Source: Linyphia triangularis (taxonomy: Eukaryota; Arthropoda; Arachnida; Araneae; Linyphiidae). Taken from it: a DNA stretch of 64,000 nucleotides. A program made the position numbers and the translations under genes. Location of the stretch: positions 56,184,487 through 56,248,486 of the forward strand of contig OZ021727.1 of assembly GCA_963978545.1 (NCBI GenBank), given 5' to 3'. This document shows positions 26,421 through 38,146 of the stretch, one piece after another (the first letter of the stretch is position 1; each line of letters starts with the position of its first letter). The notes beneath the pieces were generated by a model, which saw nothing but the letters and a program-made list of their open reading frames with translations, was not told the origin of the DNA and ran no database searches.

Positions 26421-27780
26421 ACCTAAAGTGGATTTTAGTAGTAGTCATACGGGTTCAAGCTTTCACGCAGGTCAGTCACACACTTCCGGTTCGTATGTTT
26501 TTCTTTTACATTTTTTTCTTCTTCATTTCTCTTCGAGTGTTTTGCAGTAAATATTATTGAGAGGGTGCTATAAAAAGTTTCTGTCCTCGTTACATTTGTT
26601 TTCGCGCGCGAGACATCCAATTCAATCGAGAAGAAAAATTCAATCTAATTCCTATAAAATATATTCATTCTTTTTTATTGTGGTCAGTACCATGACCATT
26701 GTTTTGGGGGAAATATCGTTTGGTCGTGACAACGGAAAATAATTCCAACTGCGTCGGACAGTATGTTACGTTGTAGGAAATGCTTGATTTGCAGTATGGC
26801 CCAATATTCCTTAACTTTTTAAAGAAAACTAATAAAGAATATTTGGTGAACGTTGTTCCAAATTATTGGACAAAATATTTTCCCTTTTTTTTAAATTCTT
26901 TTTCACTTAAAACAACATCTTTTTCGTGCCTTTTAATTAGGTATAATTTAAGCGTGCTTTCAATGTATAATCAACCCATCTTGTCTGAATGAAAAGAGCA
27001 GTCAGTATATCTTCAAATTTACAATTTCATAATTTAATTTGTATTGCGAAATGTCATTTGGCATGGGGAAAAATTGTGTTAATTAGTTTTCTCTTAAGAG
27101 AAATGAATTGTTAAGTCACCGAATTTTGTTCATTAGTAAATAAGACATCTAATGACTCAATTGAAAATACTTATTGCAGGATTTCGTAATTTATCTGTGA
27201 GTAATTTTGTCATAGTTGTAAGAAAATTATAATTTGTGATTTCATCAAAATATATTTAACTATTATATTTTGCACATTGTTATGAAATTCCATTCACATA
27301 TTCGGAAACTGTAAGTAACTTATGCTGTCGTATCATGTATAAAAGTTATCCGATAAGACCGCCGTTTAGTAAATTCTTGCGTGGAAATTTATTTTATGAG
27401 TAAACTTGGGGGTGGGTCAGTTTATTTTGGTAGGACAACATAAGGTAGGAAACAATAAAAGTGAAATAACGTAAGAACTACTAGTTGGAAAATTTAAATA
27501 CAATTTGGTACACAGCTAGCTCATACATACCCAATCGTAAGCAAATAATAAGATTAAAAAAAATTAATTATATCTGTATATTTATATATATATATTTTTT
27601 AATAACGTCGTGTTTGAATGAAAGCTATAGATGAAATAGTTTCAAACATATGCGATATTCTTGACTTGTTATGTATTTAGCATAATATATAATTGTTTAC
27701 AGTGTATATAAAAAGCTAAGTACTTGTGTCACTAGTCTTTATTTGAAGATCAGGGATTTTATCATTTTTTTAGTGAGTAC
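26421..27780. other. AT-rich stretch, no gene supported
   Basis: Possible intron or leader sequence downstream of the CpG-rich patch. The frames at 26435-26620 (minus), 26557-26742 and 26780-26992 (plus) show no motifs. Confidence 0.4.
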
Positions 27781-27960
27781 TCGCACTCACGACAATTGGG
27801 TTGGTTGTATTCAGACTATCTGGCGCCGTCAGCAACACGAGGGCTATAATGCGCCGAAACATTCGTCATTAGACAAGCCAACATACATTTACAAACACCC
27901 ATGCCAACACGGGACTCGAACCCACGACAATTGGGAGCGAACCCTCGCTTCTTGAGTTTT
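27781..27960 (-). mobile_element. tRNA-derived SINE, family 1, partly dimeric copy
   Basis: On the minus strand it contains the B box GGTTCGAGTCC, then GTGTTGGCATGG, a body with ATGTATGTTGGCTTGTCTA and ACGAATGTTTCGGCGC, ending TCTGAATACAACC. The same order is found at 53756-53919 on the plus strand. Past the body end the start of a second unit follows: TCGCACTCACGACAATTGGG (27781-27800) nearly repeats TCGAACCCACGACAATTGGG (27916-27935). The copy is therefore a truncated head-to-tail dimer. The 5' portion differs from the other copy, so the outer limit is approximate. Confidence 0.8.
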
Positions 27961-29988
27961 CGCACTTGACCTGTTTTAATTTGTATAAGTTTTTGTCTTT
28001 TATTATTGTGAAAAAGATTTCCTACTTTCAAATTTTTTCATGGTTTCTTCCACCAATTATGAGAGAATTTGAATTGAAAGCAAGTATAATTTACGTACAA
28101 ATACCTTTAATTATCTAAGATCGACAATGTAAAATATAAATTGAGGGCGTATGACATCCGGGCTTTTTCCTTTCTCATATAAAAGTAGTGAAAATAAATT
28201 CTTCTTCTGTCTTTTTTTATTCGATATCTATTCAATTTCTTTTTGAATTATGACATGTCTGACTGGAGTAGACATTGTCCTTGAAAATACGGAAATTATA
28301 TCTCTTTCGCGTTGGTGTGTGTAAATCGCCATTCTTGTCTATTTTTCTCCTTTTTTCCCTTTCGTAGTTCATTTTTTTACTTATATTTTAATGAGTCTGA
28401 TATCTCTAACGAATCGGAAGAAACAAACATAGTAAAAATGAAGCTGTTTTATCACAGAAGTTGAATTTGTCAATCTGTTGCGCAATTTTGTCTTGAATGT
28501 ATTTCTACTGCTATTTGAGTAACATAAAAAATAATAATAATAATAATGCATTTCATAAAGAGATTCATTGAAACGATGAAAATCTCGTTTCTTCAAATCA
28601 ATGGGACATTATGATGTAACTTTCGGACCACTCCTTGAATCTATAAGAAATGTTGATCCATCTCAAATAAGTATATATTTATACTTATTTCATTTTAAAA
28701 GCACTTTGACTGATATGTCTAATAATGGTTAGAATTAAAAAGACGCTTAATATACGAAGTTTTGATAGAATTAAATTATCAAAAGTCATGACTTAACAAA
28801 GAAGAAGTAAGAACAACACAATAGTGTACTTAATAATTACTTTTCTTAAGGAATTTTATGATAAAAATAGCATTAATTTTTACATATTTTTTATTTGAAA
28901 ACGGCTATCTGAACTAATTTCTAAAGCATACATAATATTTGGAAAATTCTAAGTAGTTCATTTAAATCCTTTATATTAACTTCGATTTTGTGTGAGTGTC
29001 GATGGTGGGCAAATCTGCGGAGGCTTCTTGCCGTCATCTAATCGGACTGAAATTTGACGGATAGGTTCGATGTCGATGACAATGCATTTTGTCAAATTTG
29101 GGTGTTGTTACTGTCTCCAGAAGTTCGCTTTTACGGAATACTAATAAACCAACTTGCCGTCATCCAATCAACTAAAATAGTATTTAACCGACCATTGAAG
29201 AAACTCTTTTCTGTTGCCAAAATAATTTTTTTAATTAATAAATAAGTAATGAAATTGTTTTATTTAGAAAAAAAGGTGTTTGTATGTGGGTACATAAATT
29301 CACGTTTATTTTTAATAAATAAATTTTGAAAAGTAGTTTGCCGTACATTTTGCCGATAAAAAGGCTTTTGATTTTTAAAATTAGAGACAAACGACCAAGC
29401 ACGCGCTGTTTACGGAATTGGCGCTGTATTAATGAATATAAAAATTGGCAATGCATGTAAAGGATTTATATTAAAAAGTTTTTTTCATGGGTTTTATTAC
29501 TTATCAATTAACACGCATAAGATAAAAACCACATTTCATACTAACATTTCAACCTTTTTGTTAAGTAAACCCCACTTTGTTACTTCTTCTTTGGGTAGAA
29601 GGTTAAAAAATCATTTGCAGCTGGAAAAACAGCGTTGTTGTCAGGGAGTCTCGCTGCCGAATTGCCCGTATCTCTTGCTGCATATTTTTTCAGGACACTT
29701 GAGGAGGTACATCAACTGCCCGTCGTCACGTGACCCATTTCGTCAGAGCGTTACAAAATTATAACCTCATTTTAATGTGGGATGCCTGAGGGCCAATCAT
29801 TTCACTTTTCACCCTTGACTATCGAAAACTCACATCCAGGAAATAAATATAGGTTTCCCACATAATATCGATGATTAAATTTATTTGTGACGTAAATCAA
29901 AGCATTTCTTTGAAAGCTTATATTGAATGTGGGGTGGCAATAGCAGATCTTTCTGTTTTACCAGATACTTTTATTCATTTTATTATGG
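27961..29988. other. AT-rich stretch with GC patches, no gene supported
   Basis: Patches at 28980-29200 and 29560-29770 are less AT-rich but show only short frames (29054-29245, 29432-29764 plus) without motifs. A TATA-like CATATAAAAG occurs near 28178. Confidence 0.4.
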
Positions 29989-29996
29989 AGTGGATC

Positions 29997-30240
29997 CACT
30001 GATCTCTACTACAACTTATGGATTGCTTAAAAGCGGTTTCTGCTCTGCAAGCAGATGATGTCATTTGAACACTTTCCACCATAATGCTTTGAAATTGGTT
30101 GCCCTTTAGCTACAAACGAATTTTAAACTACTTTTAGGGGAAGTTGATAGTATAGGTTACTATGGTGATTATTAAGCCTTCTTCAACTTCAAGTTAATAA
30201 CCAAGCATGCGCTAACCAGAAGTTGTAGTAGAGATCAGTG
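29997..30240. mobile_element. 244-bp MITE with perfect 21-bp terminal repeats and 8-bp target duplication
   Basis: It begins CACTGATCTCTACTACAACTT and ends with the exact complement (21 of 21). The flanks AGTGGATC at 29989-29996 and 30241-30248 are identical. An 8-bp duplication fits hAT or P superfamilies; no transposase sequence remains. The right-hand duplication overlaps the left-hand duplication of the next element by four bases, so the two sit back to back. Confidence 0.92.
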
Positions 30241-30252
30241 AGTGGATCTTAT

Positions 30253-30978
30253 CAGTGGTGTAGTGTAAAATAAAAAGGTATGGGAACGCTATGTCGCGTC
30301 GTTATAAACGTATACTTTTGTTTTTTTTCTGTGTGTGTGGGGAGGGGGGGGGGGAGTGAAAATTACAACTAAGAATAAATAACTTTCTTAATTTTACTTT
30401 AATAATCTCAAAACAGATAATAAGCTCCTCAAAATTGAAAAGAAAAACATGTGTGTTCAGACTTTTTTATTTAAATATCTTTTTAAAATTATTAAATCAT
30501 CTGGATTTTTTAACAATTTGCTTTGCACAACCCATTTTAACAGATTATTTGACACTTTATAAATGGATTAGAAGATATTTTCAAACATATTATTGACACA
30601 AATTTTTAAATAGATTTTTTGCAACAATTTTTAAACAAATTATCTACAATTTATTTTAAACGGATTATTTACATGATTTCTCAAACAATTATCATTCAGA
30701 AAAATTTCCATAAGAGATCGAGTTTCGATTTTTCGAATGGCTATATGTGTGGGTTGCCGCGCCTCTTTCAAGTGTTTGCAAATTCTTGATGCTCAGCTCT
30801 GAAGTTGCAGATCGAAAACGACAGCATAGTTCTCACGAAAGAACCGTTTCGTTTTCTTTCTTGACTGTGTGTTTAATGTCACGTAATAAAATAAAAATTA
30901 GGCGAGGGAACGCCGTTCCGCCTTCTAAAAAGGTAAAGGATCGCCGTTCCCACGCGTTCCCGCTCCACTACACCCCTG
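30253..30978. mobile_element. 726-bp non-autonomous hAT element, 8-bp target duplication
   Basis: Left end CAGTGGTGTAGTG and right end CACTACACCCCTG form an inverted repeat (one mismatch in 13), flanked by the identical GATCTTAT at 30245-30252 and 30979-30986. The CAGNGGTGTAGTG start is a typical hAT terminus. GGGAACG repeats lie inside both ends. The interior is AT-rich with a G-rich run (30338-30354). The frame at 30747-31004 overruns the element end and is not a gene. Confidence 0.92.
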
Positions 30979-30986
30979 GATCTTAT

Positions 30987-32079
30987 ACAAGACGTTATTT
31001 TTAGTATGGACGAATGGCAACACTTGTAGCATGCTTTGACTCCTCACAATATACCTTAAAACAAGTTCGAATTTCGACACAATGCACATTTCATTGTCTC
31101 TTGAACATAGCAATTGACTCTGACGTAGTCTTGCCAAATTTATTCGATATTTTTTGCTTATGAAAAATTTAAGGTTAATATTACTATTTTCTTAAAATTA
31201 ATTCGAGTCCTGAAAAAGATATTTAAAATCGAATAAAATATTAATCCTACTAAATAATACTTTTTCAGCTAGCAGGATTTTTCCCCTTATTTAAAAAAAA
31301 AAGCTCTTTATTATTACTAGAGTAATCGATTTCTAACAAAGCACTTATAAAACTATTCATTATTATTTCTTTATAAATCGGTGCGTTTAATACTTTATCA
31401 TCCCAAGATATTATCATAACTTTTATGACGCTTTTCCATTTAGTTTGAATTAAATAAAGAATGTGTGCTCTTCTTTGCAAAATAATGTATTTTGCTCTGC
31501 TTTAACAGAAAGAGAAAGCGAAATTTAAATTACAGAAAATTACTTGCTTAAGAGTTTTGTCTATAAAGGCTATGCTCCCAACATTAACAAAAAATACACT
31601 TTTGCTTCACAATTAGATGTCATTACTCTTATATATATCGGGATAAAAAGATAAATGTATGAGTGATAAAAATTTCGCTACACTCAGAAATTAATTACAA
31701 AACAAAATTTAAAAATTCTCATTCCATAATTTCCTATTCACTAAAACAACTTCCATGTGTTAAAAAAAAAAAAAAAAATTAAAATCACTATCCAGATTAT
31801 AGATAAAATAGACCTATTTTTGAATTTTGATTCCCTTTATTAAAATTGCACTGCTCAACTGCAACTTTCTCCTGCAGAAACTTTCACTAGGAATAAACCT
31901 ATCACTTCAACAACACCTGTACCTGACTGGGAACTTCCAGGTTACCTCTCCACTTTACCCCCTAACTCACTTCACACGATGATCAATTTACCGCTTACTT
32001 AACTCACCCCTTTTTTCCAAGCAAAACTCTTTCTATTCAAAGTGGCGAATTTCCACCCCAAGCAGCCATCTTCCACTAT
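30987..32079. other. AT-rich stretch, no gene supported
   Basis: AT-rich with an A run near 31760-31777. Nothing recognised. Confidence 0.45.
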
Positions 32080-32400
32080 CTGTCAGTTTTGTTTGTGGAA
32101 CGATCTCATTACCGGAACTCACTGCCAAATGGCTACCCCGCGCTGTTCCTGGTATGTAAAGTGCGGCGCCAGATTTTATCGTCCTTTTTCAGCCTGCTAC
32201 TAGTTGCTGGCTGCAGTCGAATGGATATGGTTGGGGTGGCTTTCTAAACCACCTGTGGCTTGTTTGTATGTTTTAATTTCGAGTTCCACAGTTTTCCCGG
32301 TCCCTGATTATTTTGGACTGTTGCTTTTCTATGACGTGGTAATGAAGCGCCCGTTTTACAAGTTTTCCCCTGAGTGACAAAATGGTAGCAAATGTAATTT
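32080..32400. other. GC-richer unexplained block
   Basis: A bounded patch with GCGGCGCC, AAACCACCTGTGG (a RUNX-like core merged with an E-box) and an inverted CAGCCTG/GCTGGCTG pair. No open frame runs through it. It abuts the piggyBac element. It may be regulatory or untranslated sequence. Confidence 0.3.
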
Positions 32401-32421
32401 GTATTTGTAAGAAGTGTTTAA

Positions 32422-32793
32422 CACGTTGACTGCCAACTACGAGATATCTCGTAGGTTGTTTACTTGTCCAGGACGCCTACTACGAGTTATCTCGTCCCTT
32501 CATTACTTGCCATATTTGTACAGTTTCGAGGAAACTCGTAGTATAACAGTGTAAATATGAATAGATGACCTCAGGAAAAAGAATAAAAAACCACGTTTGG
32601 CTTAAATGAAGAAAAAATACAATTACACTAAGTTTATTAAAAAAGAAAAAGTTAATACTAGGAAATAAATTTTATGTTTTGTTATAATTTTTAGAACAAT
32701 CTTCCACGCAAAGTGCTGGCTTTTCTTGGCAAATTGGACAGAAGTAACGTGTTTCGCGTTGTATTGTCGTACCGCGGAATCGTCAAAAACGTG
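32422..32793 (-). mobile_element. piggyBac-type element, 372 bp, TTAA target duplications
   Basis: TTAA at 32418-32421 and 32794-32797 flank termini CACGTT...AACGTG. Near the left end lies a perfect 18-bp palindrome CTACGAGATATCTCGTAG (32437-32454), then a near-palindrome ACGAGTTATCTCGT (32482-32495) and a CGAGGAAACTCG at about 32527. Such subterminal repeats are where piggyBac-type transposases commonly bind. The right part, on the minus strand, encodes the end of a piggyBac transposase. It is internally deleted and non-autonomous. Confidence 0.92.
32672..32776 (-). pseudogene. piggyBac transposase C-terminal cysteine-rich tail
   Basis: 34 codons plus TAA. The peptide contains RYFCPICQEKPALCVEDC, the Cys-x2-Cys...KPALC...Cys pattern of the RING/PHD-like cysteine-rich domain that ends piggyBac transposases and contacts their terminal repeats. 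In many family members the fourth cysteine is followed by Phe and a Tyr-His pair; here Ser and Tyr-Asn stand there, consistent with decay. The catalytic DDD core is missing. Confidence 0.85.
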
Positions 32794-33344
32794 TTAATGG
32801 AATACTTTAAAATTTTGAATGAAATTGCTCTTTAAAATGTTCAAATAAAAAAATACGTAGTCTGTATTAGCATTTGGTCTCTTTTATATTAAAGCTATAT
32901 TTATTATATTTTCTTTCGCCTCTAACTATAAGAACTTTTCTGTGTCATAATTTTCAAAATTTCTGCAATAGAAATCATAAAAATGGAGTTATCTCATAAG
33001 AAATAAATTAAAACGCAATTGTTTAAGGAACAAAAAGTAAGATTATCTTAGAAACTTCCTTAACCTTCCTTTAGGTGCTTCTTATGCATGACGTATCTGT
33101 TAGAATTGTGTTATAAAGTATTTATTACTCCAAACTAAAGACTAAAATATGACATATCTTTTTTAAAAATCAAACTATGACTATCTATTTTTTATGTTAT
33201 CTAGACAGAATTTTATATTCACCCTCCTCTCATCAACATCAAAATAACAAAATTACCATTAAACATAAACGTAGAAATTCTAAGTGAAATTGATGACCCG
33301 CTCATATTTGAAATATTAACACTTACACGCTTTGTAATAGTGTT

Positions 33345-33920
33345 ACAATCTTAAAACATCCCTAAACAATTTTTAAAATACTCACATATAAAGCCTTTTG
33401 ATTCCAACAACAAAAAAAAAGACATCTCCACTGATACACTTCAAACATCCATTGCTCCTCAATAGCAAAAAAAAAACCAAATCTCCTCATACCTTCAACT
33501 CATTGAAACGTTAACCTCAGTGTCAGAAAAAAATTATAAGAAAGCTAAGCTAGACACAATCTTAAATCATCTTTATCGACTTAGACATCCATAATTACAC
33601 ATATTACCAGGAAACTTTTCTAAAATACCATCAGTTTATAGTGGCGTTAAGTTACATTACAGTTTCAATATAGCAGTTTTATTTTAACACTATCTTAAAA
33701 GATCTCATCCATCAAACACCTCAAGCCATCTATAATTGAACACACCACCAGAACCAGGAAACTCCTACCTCCGATTCATTGTGGCGTTAACCCCAGAGAC
33801 AGAAATGAATTGAAAGAAACTGACACGCGTTTCAATTCCGACACAATCTTAACACATCTCCAAAGATCATCTCAAAGCGTATAACACCGTGCCGATAGCA
33901 CCAGGAAACTCCATCGTCTA
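33345..33920 (+). repeat. Degenerate tandem repeat, period about 145 bp, 3-4 copies
   Basis: Ordered blocks recur: GTTAACCTCAG-like (about 33512, 33645, 33786), ACAATCTTAA plus CATC (33345, 33555, 33690, 33842) and CCAGGAAACT (about 33608, 33758, 33902). Spacing is 135-150 bp in the better part; the first copy is more divergent and longer. The copies differ a lot, so the array is old. Confidence 0.65.
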
Positions 33921-34096
33921 TTTCTTCAATTCCAATTTCTGAGCAGGGGTAACAACCGCTTTTCTTCTTTGAGGTAATATCCCCTTTTTTACTACATCCT
34001 CGCAACAGCCAGGCACAATGGATTTAGTCTACATACCTTATTCTTAACAGCCTTCCTTCCCCCGCCATCTTATTTGATGCGAAATATTGACTTTGG

Positions 34097-34294
34097 ATGT
34101 CAGCTGGCACGTGGCCTACTCAGTGGCAGACTTTTATAGGTCAGGATGAGCCCCACACCTACTACCCAGCCACACGCATTTACATACACTTCTGTCGTTA
34201 TATAGTTTTATTATTTCTGGGGGTGGCCACAGCCTGTTTGCGCAGAAGACGGCAGTTGGTGAATGGTAGATTCAGAAAGAAGGCCGCTGTCTAA
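34097..34294 (+). CDS. Possible small membrane-protein frame, unrecognised
   Basis: A 65-codon ATG-started frame in a less AT-rich patch. A Trp/Gln/Pro-containing N-terminus is followed by one hydrophobic segment (about residues 37-48, YIVLLFLGVATACL) and then RRRR and more basic residues, the layout of a single-pass membrane anchor. No family was recognised, no splice sites were assigned, and the length is near what chance can give. I list it because composition differs from the surrounding frames. Confidence 0.15.
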   Translation: MSAGTWPTQWQTFIGQDEPHTYYPATRIYIHFCRYIVLLFLGVATACLRRRRQLVNGRFRKKAAV

Positions 34295-36153
34295 ATTTCC
34301 GGTTTTGTTTTTAATTCTTACCTACCCCCGCCTGTGGGTGGATGATCTAGGTGAATTGTAGGGGGAAGTCCACTTTGAAAGAAATTGTATCACTTATAGG
34401 GGTATGAAAATCGGTGGTAATCGTTTTGTAAGGGTTATTGCAGATACGTTGCATGACCATCTGTTTTCTGCGGGCAGTTTATCATACATAAAATAAGACT
34501 CTCTTATGATATCATAAATGATTGCTGTATTAACTATTTCTAAATTTACCATGCACAACTATAGTATATTTCTTAGGCATTAATAATATTTTTCAAATAA
34601 TATTCAGACATTAAAATGTAATTATTTCATTTCGCGAAATAAATGCTGCTCTTTTTAATGAGGCCTATTCCAGTTTCAATTCATTCAAGATATCCCGAGA
34701 TATATCACGGACGCATAGCTTGGTAATTAGAGGATATCTTCTAATGTAATTCAAAGTAAAAAAAAAATTCATTAGTGCAAATGACCTTCAATCAGTCACT
34801 TCAAATTTTTTCTTTGAAGCAATTGATTTTGTCGCAAAATCGTTTTAAGGACCCGGCAATCATTTTGAGCCAAATGTTTCTTTTTATAACCTATTAAAAT
34901 GATTGCAATGAGTTTTCAGAAGAGCTGCTAATTTCATCCCAGTATTTCAGATAATAAAGTATAAGTATCTTTGAATTATTAAACATGCTATTTAATACAA
35001 TTTCAACAAATGCCTAAATTGTCCCTTCCATAATTGAATAAACGAAATGAAAAGATTCGTATTTTCAACCACTTGCCTAATATTGCTTCCTACATTTTTA
35101 GAAATTCAATAATAACAAACTAGCCCACTTGGTTTATATTTGGTTCAAAGACAAATACATGCACATCAATAAATTAAAGTGTTCTACAACCGATCTTTAC
35201 TGACCTTTGCGATATACTTATCCCTTGGACACAAAGCATCCTCTCCTGTCTGTGGCCATTCTTCTTCCAAGAGTGGAAATTGGTCTATTTGGGTCACTTC
35301 CCTTCAATTTCCTTCTGTTACAAATGGACTTCCGACTGTTACGAAGTGACTGTGTTATTCGAAGGAAACTGCGGGCTCTTTTTTAAACATTTTTTCTTTC
35401 TCTTGAGTAATATTGCTCGAAAATGTGAAATTCTACCGCAAAATGTCTGACAATCAGTGAGAAGAATATAAAATAATTTGAGAATTGTATATGTTTCATT
35501 CTATACAACAGGTACCTTCAATTTTGTGAATTCCGTACGATGTATTTGATTACTATAGTTAATGCTTCAAGAGAAATGATACAGACACTAGCGTGAAGTT
35601 TTCACTGCATTACACAACTTTTCCAAGTAGGGTTAAGATGGCATCTCATATGTCCACTTTCTTCACTATTCTTCAAACCTATTTTGTGCATTCATTTTAA
35701 GATAATTCATTGAGATGATTGTTGTTATGATTAATAAAATTCATAATTAATTAACTGTTCTATCTATATATGAAGCAATGCTCTAGCTTCCATTATATTT
35801 GATAAATTTTGCAAGAACAATATGTACAGTTTTTCTTGTTCTTTAGAAATCACCCTTTCCAGCTAAATAGATTCTGCACAAATGTGAATTTAATATTATG
35901 AAGTGTGGAGATTTTTCTTGGTGTTTAACAAATAAAAATCTGAACAACTCTCTCAATTTTCAAAAAATATATTTTTGTACTCCCTCAAATTTTAAAACTA
36001 ATGTGTTTCGTTAAAGTAAAACATTCACAAATTCTTATTCTTTTTAACTTCAGTAATCATCAACTCACCAAAGCAAAAACAAAAAACATAACAGCTCTGT
36101 CAATTTAGTGCAAGAACCCCAAATCAGTTATAACTGAGAATTATCAGAGTTTT
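34295..36153. other. AT-rich stretch, no gene seen
   Basis: AT-rich; a modest GC patch at 35190-35360 contains TGACCTTTG and GGGTCACTTCC nuclear-receptor-like half-sites. No structure beyond that. Confidence 0.4.
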
Positions 36154-36294
36154 CTAATTTAAACGCTTTTCTATCTCTATTTTTTTCCCTTTACAAATTA
36201 CGCAGGCAAAGTAATTTTCTTCCTTTTCATTCAAAGAAGCTGTGAGAAAGAATTCGTCTGCTATGTGGATAAATTCTTCCAGTTTTGAAGTCAT
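36154..36294 (-). CDS. Short acidic/CxxC frame, unrecognised
   Basis: A 46-codon ATG frame ending in TAG at 36156-36154. The peptide is charged and amphipathic (MTSKLEEFIHIADEFF), then contains NYFACVICKGKKIEIEK with a Cys-x2-Cys pair, unlike the Lys/Ile/Phe frames elsewhere. A TTTGCAG just upstream of the ATG could be a splice acceptor but lacks a good pyrimidine tract. It could be a fragment of a zinc-finger or transposase protein, or chance. Confidence 0.2.
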   Translation of the reverse strand: MTSKLEEFIHIADEFFLTASLNEKEENYFACVICKGKKIEIEKRLN

Positions 36295-37476
36295 TGTCCT
36301 GCAAATCATTGATCACTATTTAGAAAGGGGAAAGTACTCCCTCCCTCTTACATGGTGTGAATGTCGTCTAATAACAAGATCTACAACTTTTCCGGATTTT
36401 ATCTTTTTACTAATCCTCTTTTTTTCCACTCGTGTTTTCTGTAAAAAAAAAAGTAACTATTTGTCAGAAAAGCTTCTTTTTAATTTAATTTTGTTTGAGT
36501 CTATTGTAACTAAATTTCTTTTTGCTAAGCAATTACTCTCTTCATTGAAGTGTCTTTTATCTTGTCTAAAGATAACATGAAGAAGCGTGTATTTTTGTAT
36601 GAAATGTGTAATGCGTTTTTCTGAATTTTCTTATGAAGCCTTTTGGAATTTTTTCAATTAGTGATTTTATGAAACTCCTTTGACCAAAATGTAGTTCTCA
36701 AATATAATACAATGAATATCAATCGAAAATAAATTATTCAATAATTATTAAAGTAGTTAATTTTCGGTTAATTTTTACCTTATTTTGTTTGAATATTTAA
36801 TAAAATTCCTTACTTACAATCTAATATTTATCTATATACATAAAAATATTATTGTTAGTAGTTTAATGAACTTTATTAAATAATGCATTATTTAATAGTT
36901 TATAATTATGTTCAACAAAATAGTCTTTTAAATTAAGCGGGAACTCTATTTTTAAATACAGATATTTGCATTTCTCCCATTTCTTTTTAAGTAAAAATTT
37001 GTTTTCTCACTATTTACACAATTATATTTAAATGCTATGATATTTTTAAAATTTTGTATTAAATTAGTAACCTTTATGTGTTCTCCTTTTTCAAATAGGA
37101 CCGATTCTCCAAAAAATTCGAAATGCTACCATACCATAATTATTTTGGAAGAACATCAAGTCCTAGTTTCAAGTCATCATATTCTTCTGCTTGTAAGTTC
37201 ATCTCGTAATTTTTTTTAATTGATTCAGATAATTCATTCGAAACTGGTACATATTCAAATTTTTTATTTAATGTATATAAGTTTCTTTATATATATACGT
37301 TAATGTATTTTTACTTTTCTTTCAAACAACTTGGGCTTTTATCTCATTTAACAAAATGTTCAGTTTACGTTTTTCAATTTTATGCTAATTTCTATTTTTC
37401 AAATTTTATACCAATTAAGAGAGCGTCTGCCTATCTCTTCTCCAAAGATATAATATTTCATTTACGGCCGCAATAT
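36295..37476. other. AT-rich stretch, no gene supported
   Basis: The plus-strand frame 36242-36580 overlaps the minus-strand frame above and is Phe/Leu/Ser rich. Nothing else stands out. Confidence 0.4.
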
Positions 37477-37922
37477 GTGCTGAATAGAGGTCGGCAATAT
37501 ATCGATACGACGATATTTTTATCGATACATTTCTCAAAATATCGATACTAAAAATATCGATACAAGTCACCGATACATCGATATTCAAATATTTTTAGTT
37601 TTTTGATGATCGTTTTGTAGTTTCAGGTGTTTTTTCGATATTCTTTATTCCCTTTTCAAAAACTTCAAAACTTAAGTTTGGACTTGGCTGAGAGACAGTA
37701 AAAATGGCACCCTAACCAATAAGAAAACATAATGTAATGGAAAGATAAGATCATTTATTAGTAGTCATTAGCATTGCTCCCTTTCTGTTGCCAGCGTGTG
37801 CCTGGAATTTGCATCTAATTTTAATATTAAAAACATCTCTATCTGCAAAATATACGATAAACTACTTTAGAAATTTTTTTCTTAAAAAATAAATGTGAAT
37901 TTATGCATTGACATCAAAATTA

Positions 37923-37980
37923 TAATAAATAAATTATATCATCAAAACAACCGGATATTGATGATATAATTTATTTATTA
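37923..37980 (+). repeat. Perfect inverted repeat, 23-bp arms, 12-nt loop
   Basis: The arms at 37923-37945 and 37958-37980 are exact complements and read TAATAAATAAATTATA at the outside. The right arm runs straight into the 26-bp minisatellite, whose unit reuses its ATAATTTATTTATTA sequence, so the minisatellite probably grew from the hairpin arm. Confidence 0.9.
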
Positions 37981-38146
37981 AAACGATTTTTATAATTTAT
38001 TTATTAAAACAATTTTTATAATTTATTTATTAAAACAATTTTTATAATTTATTTATTAAAGCAATTTTTATAATTTATTTATTAAAACTATTTTTATAAT
38101 TTATTTATTTAAACAATTTTTATATTTTATTTGTTAAAACAATTTT
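37981..38146 (+). repeat. 26-bp minisatellite, about 6-7 copies
   Basis: Unit TATAATTTATTTATTAAAAC plus RATTTT recurs at exact 26-bp steps (AAAAC ending at 37984, 38010, 38036, 38062, 38088) and decays at the right. Confidence 0.9.

Noticed and set aside
37981..38146. CRISPR-like regular array
   Set aside because: 26-bp contiguous units within a hAT element, no spacers.
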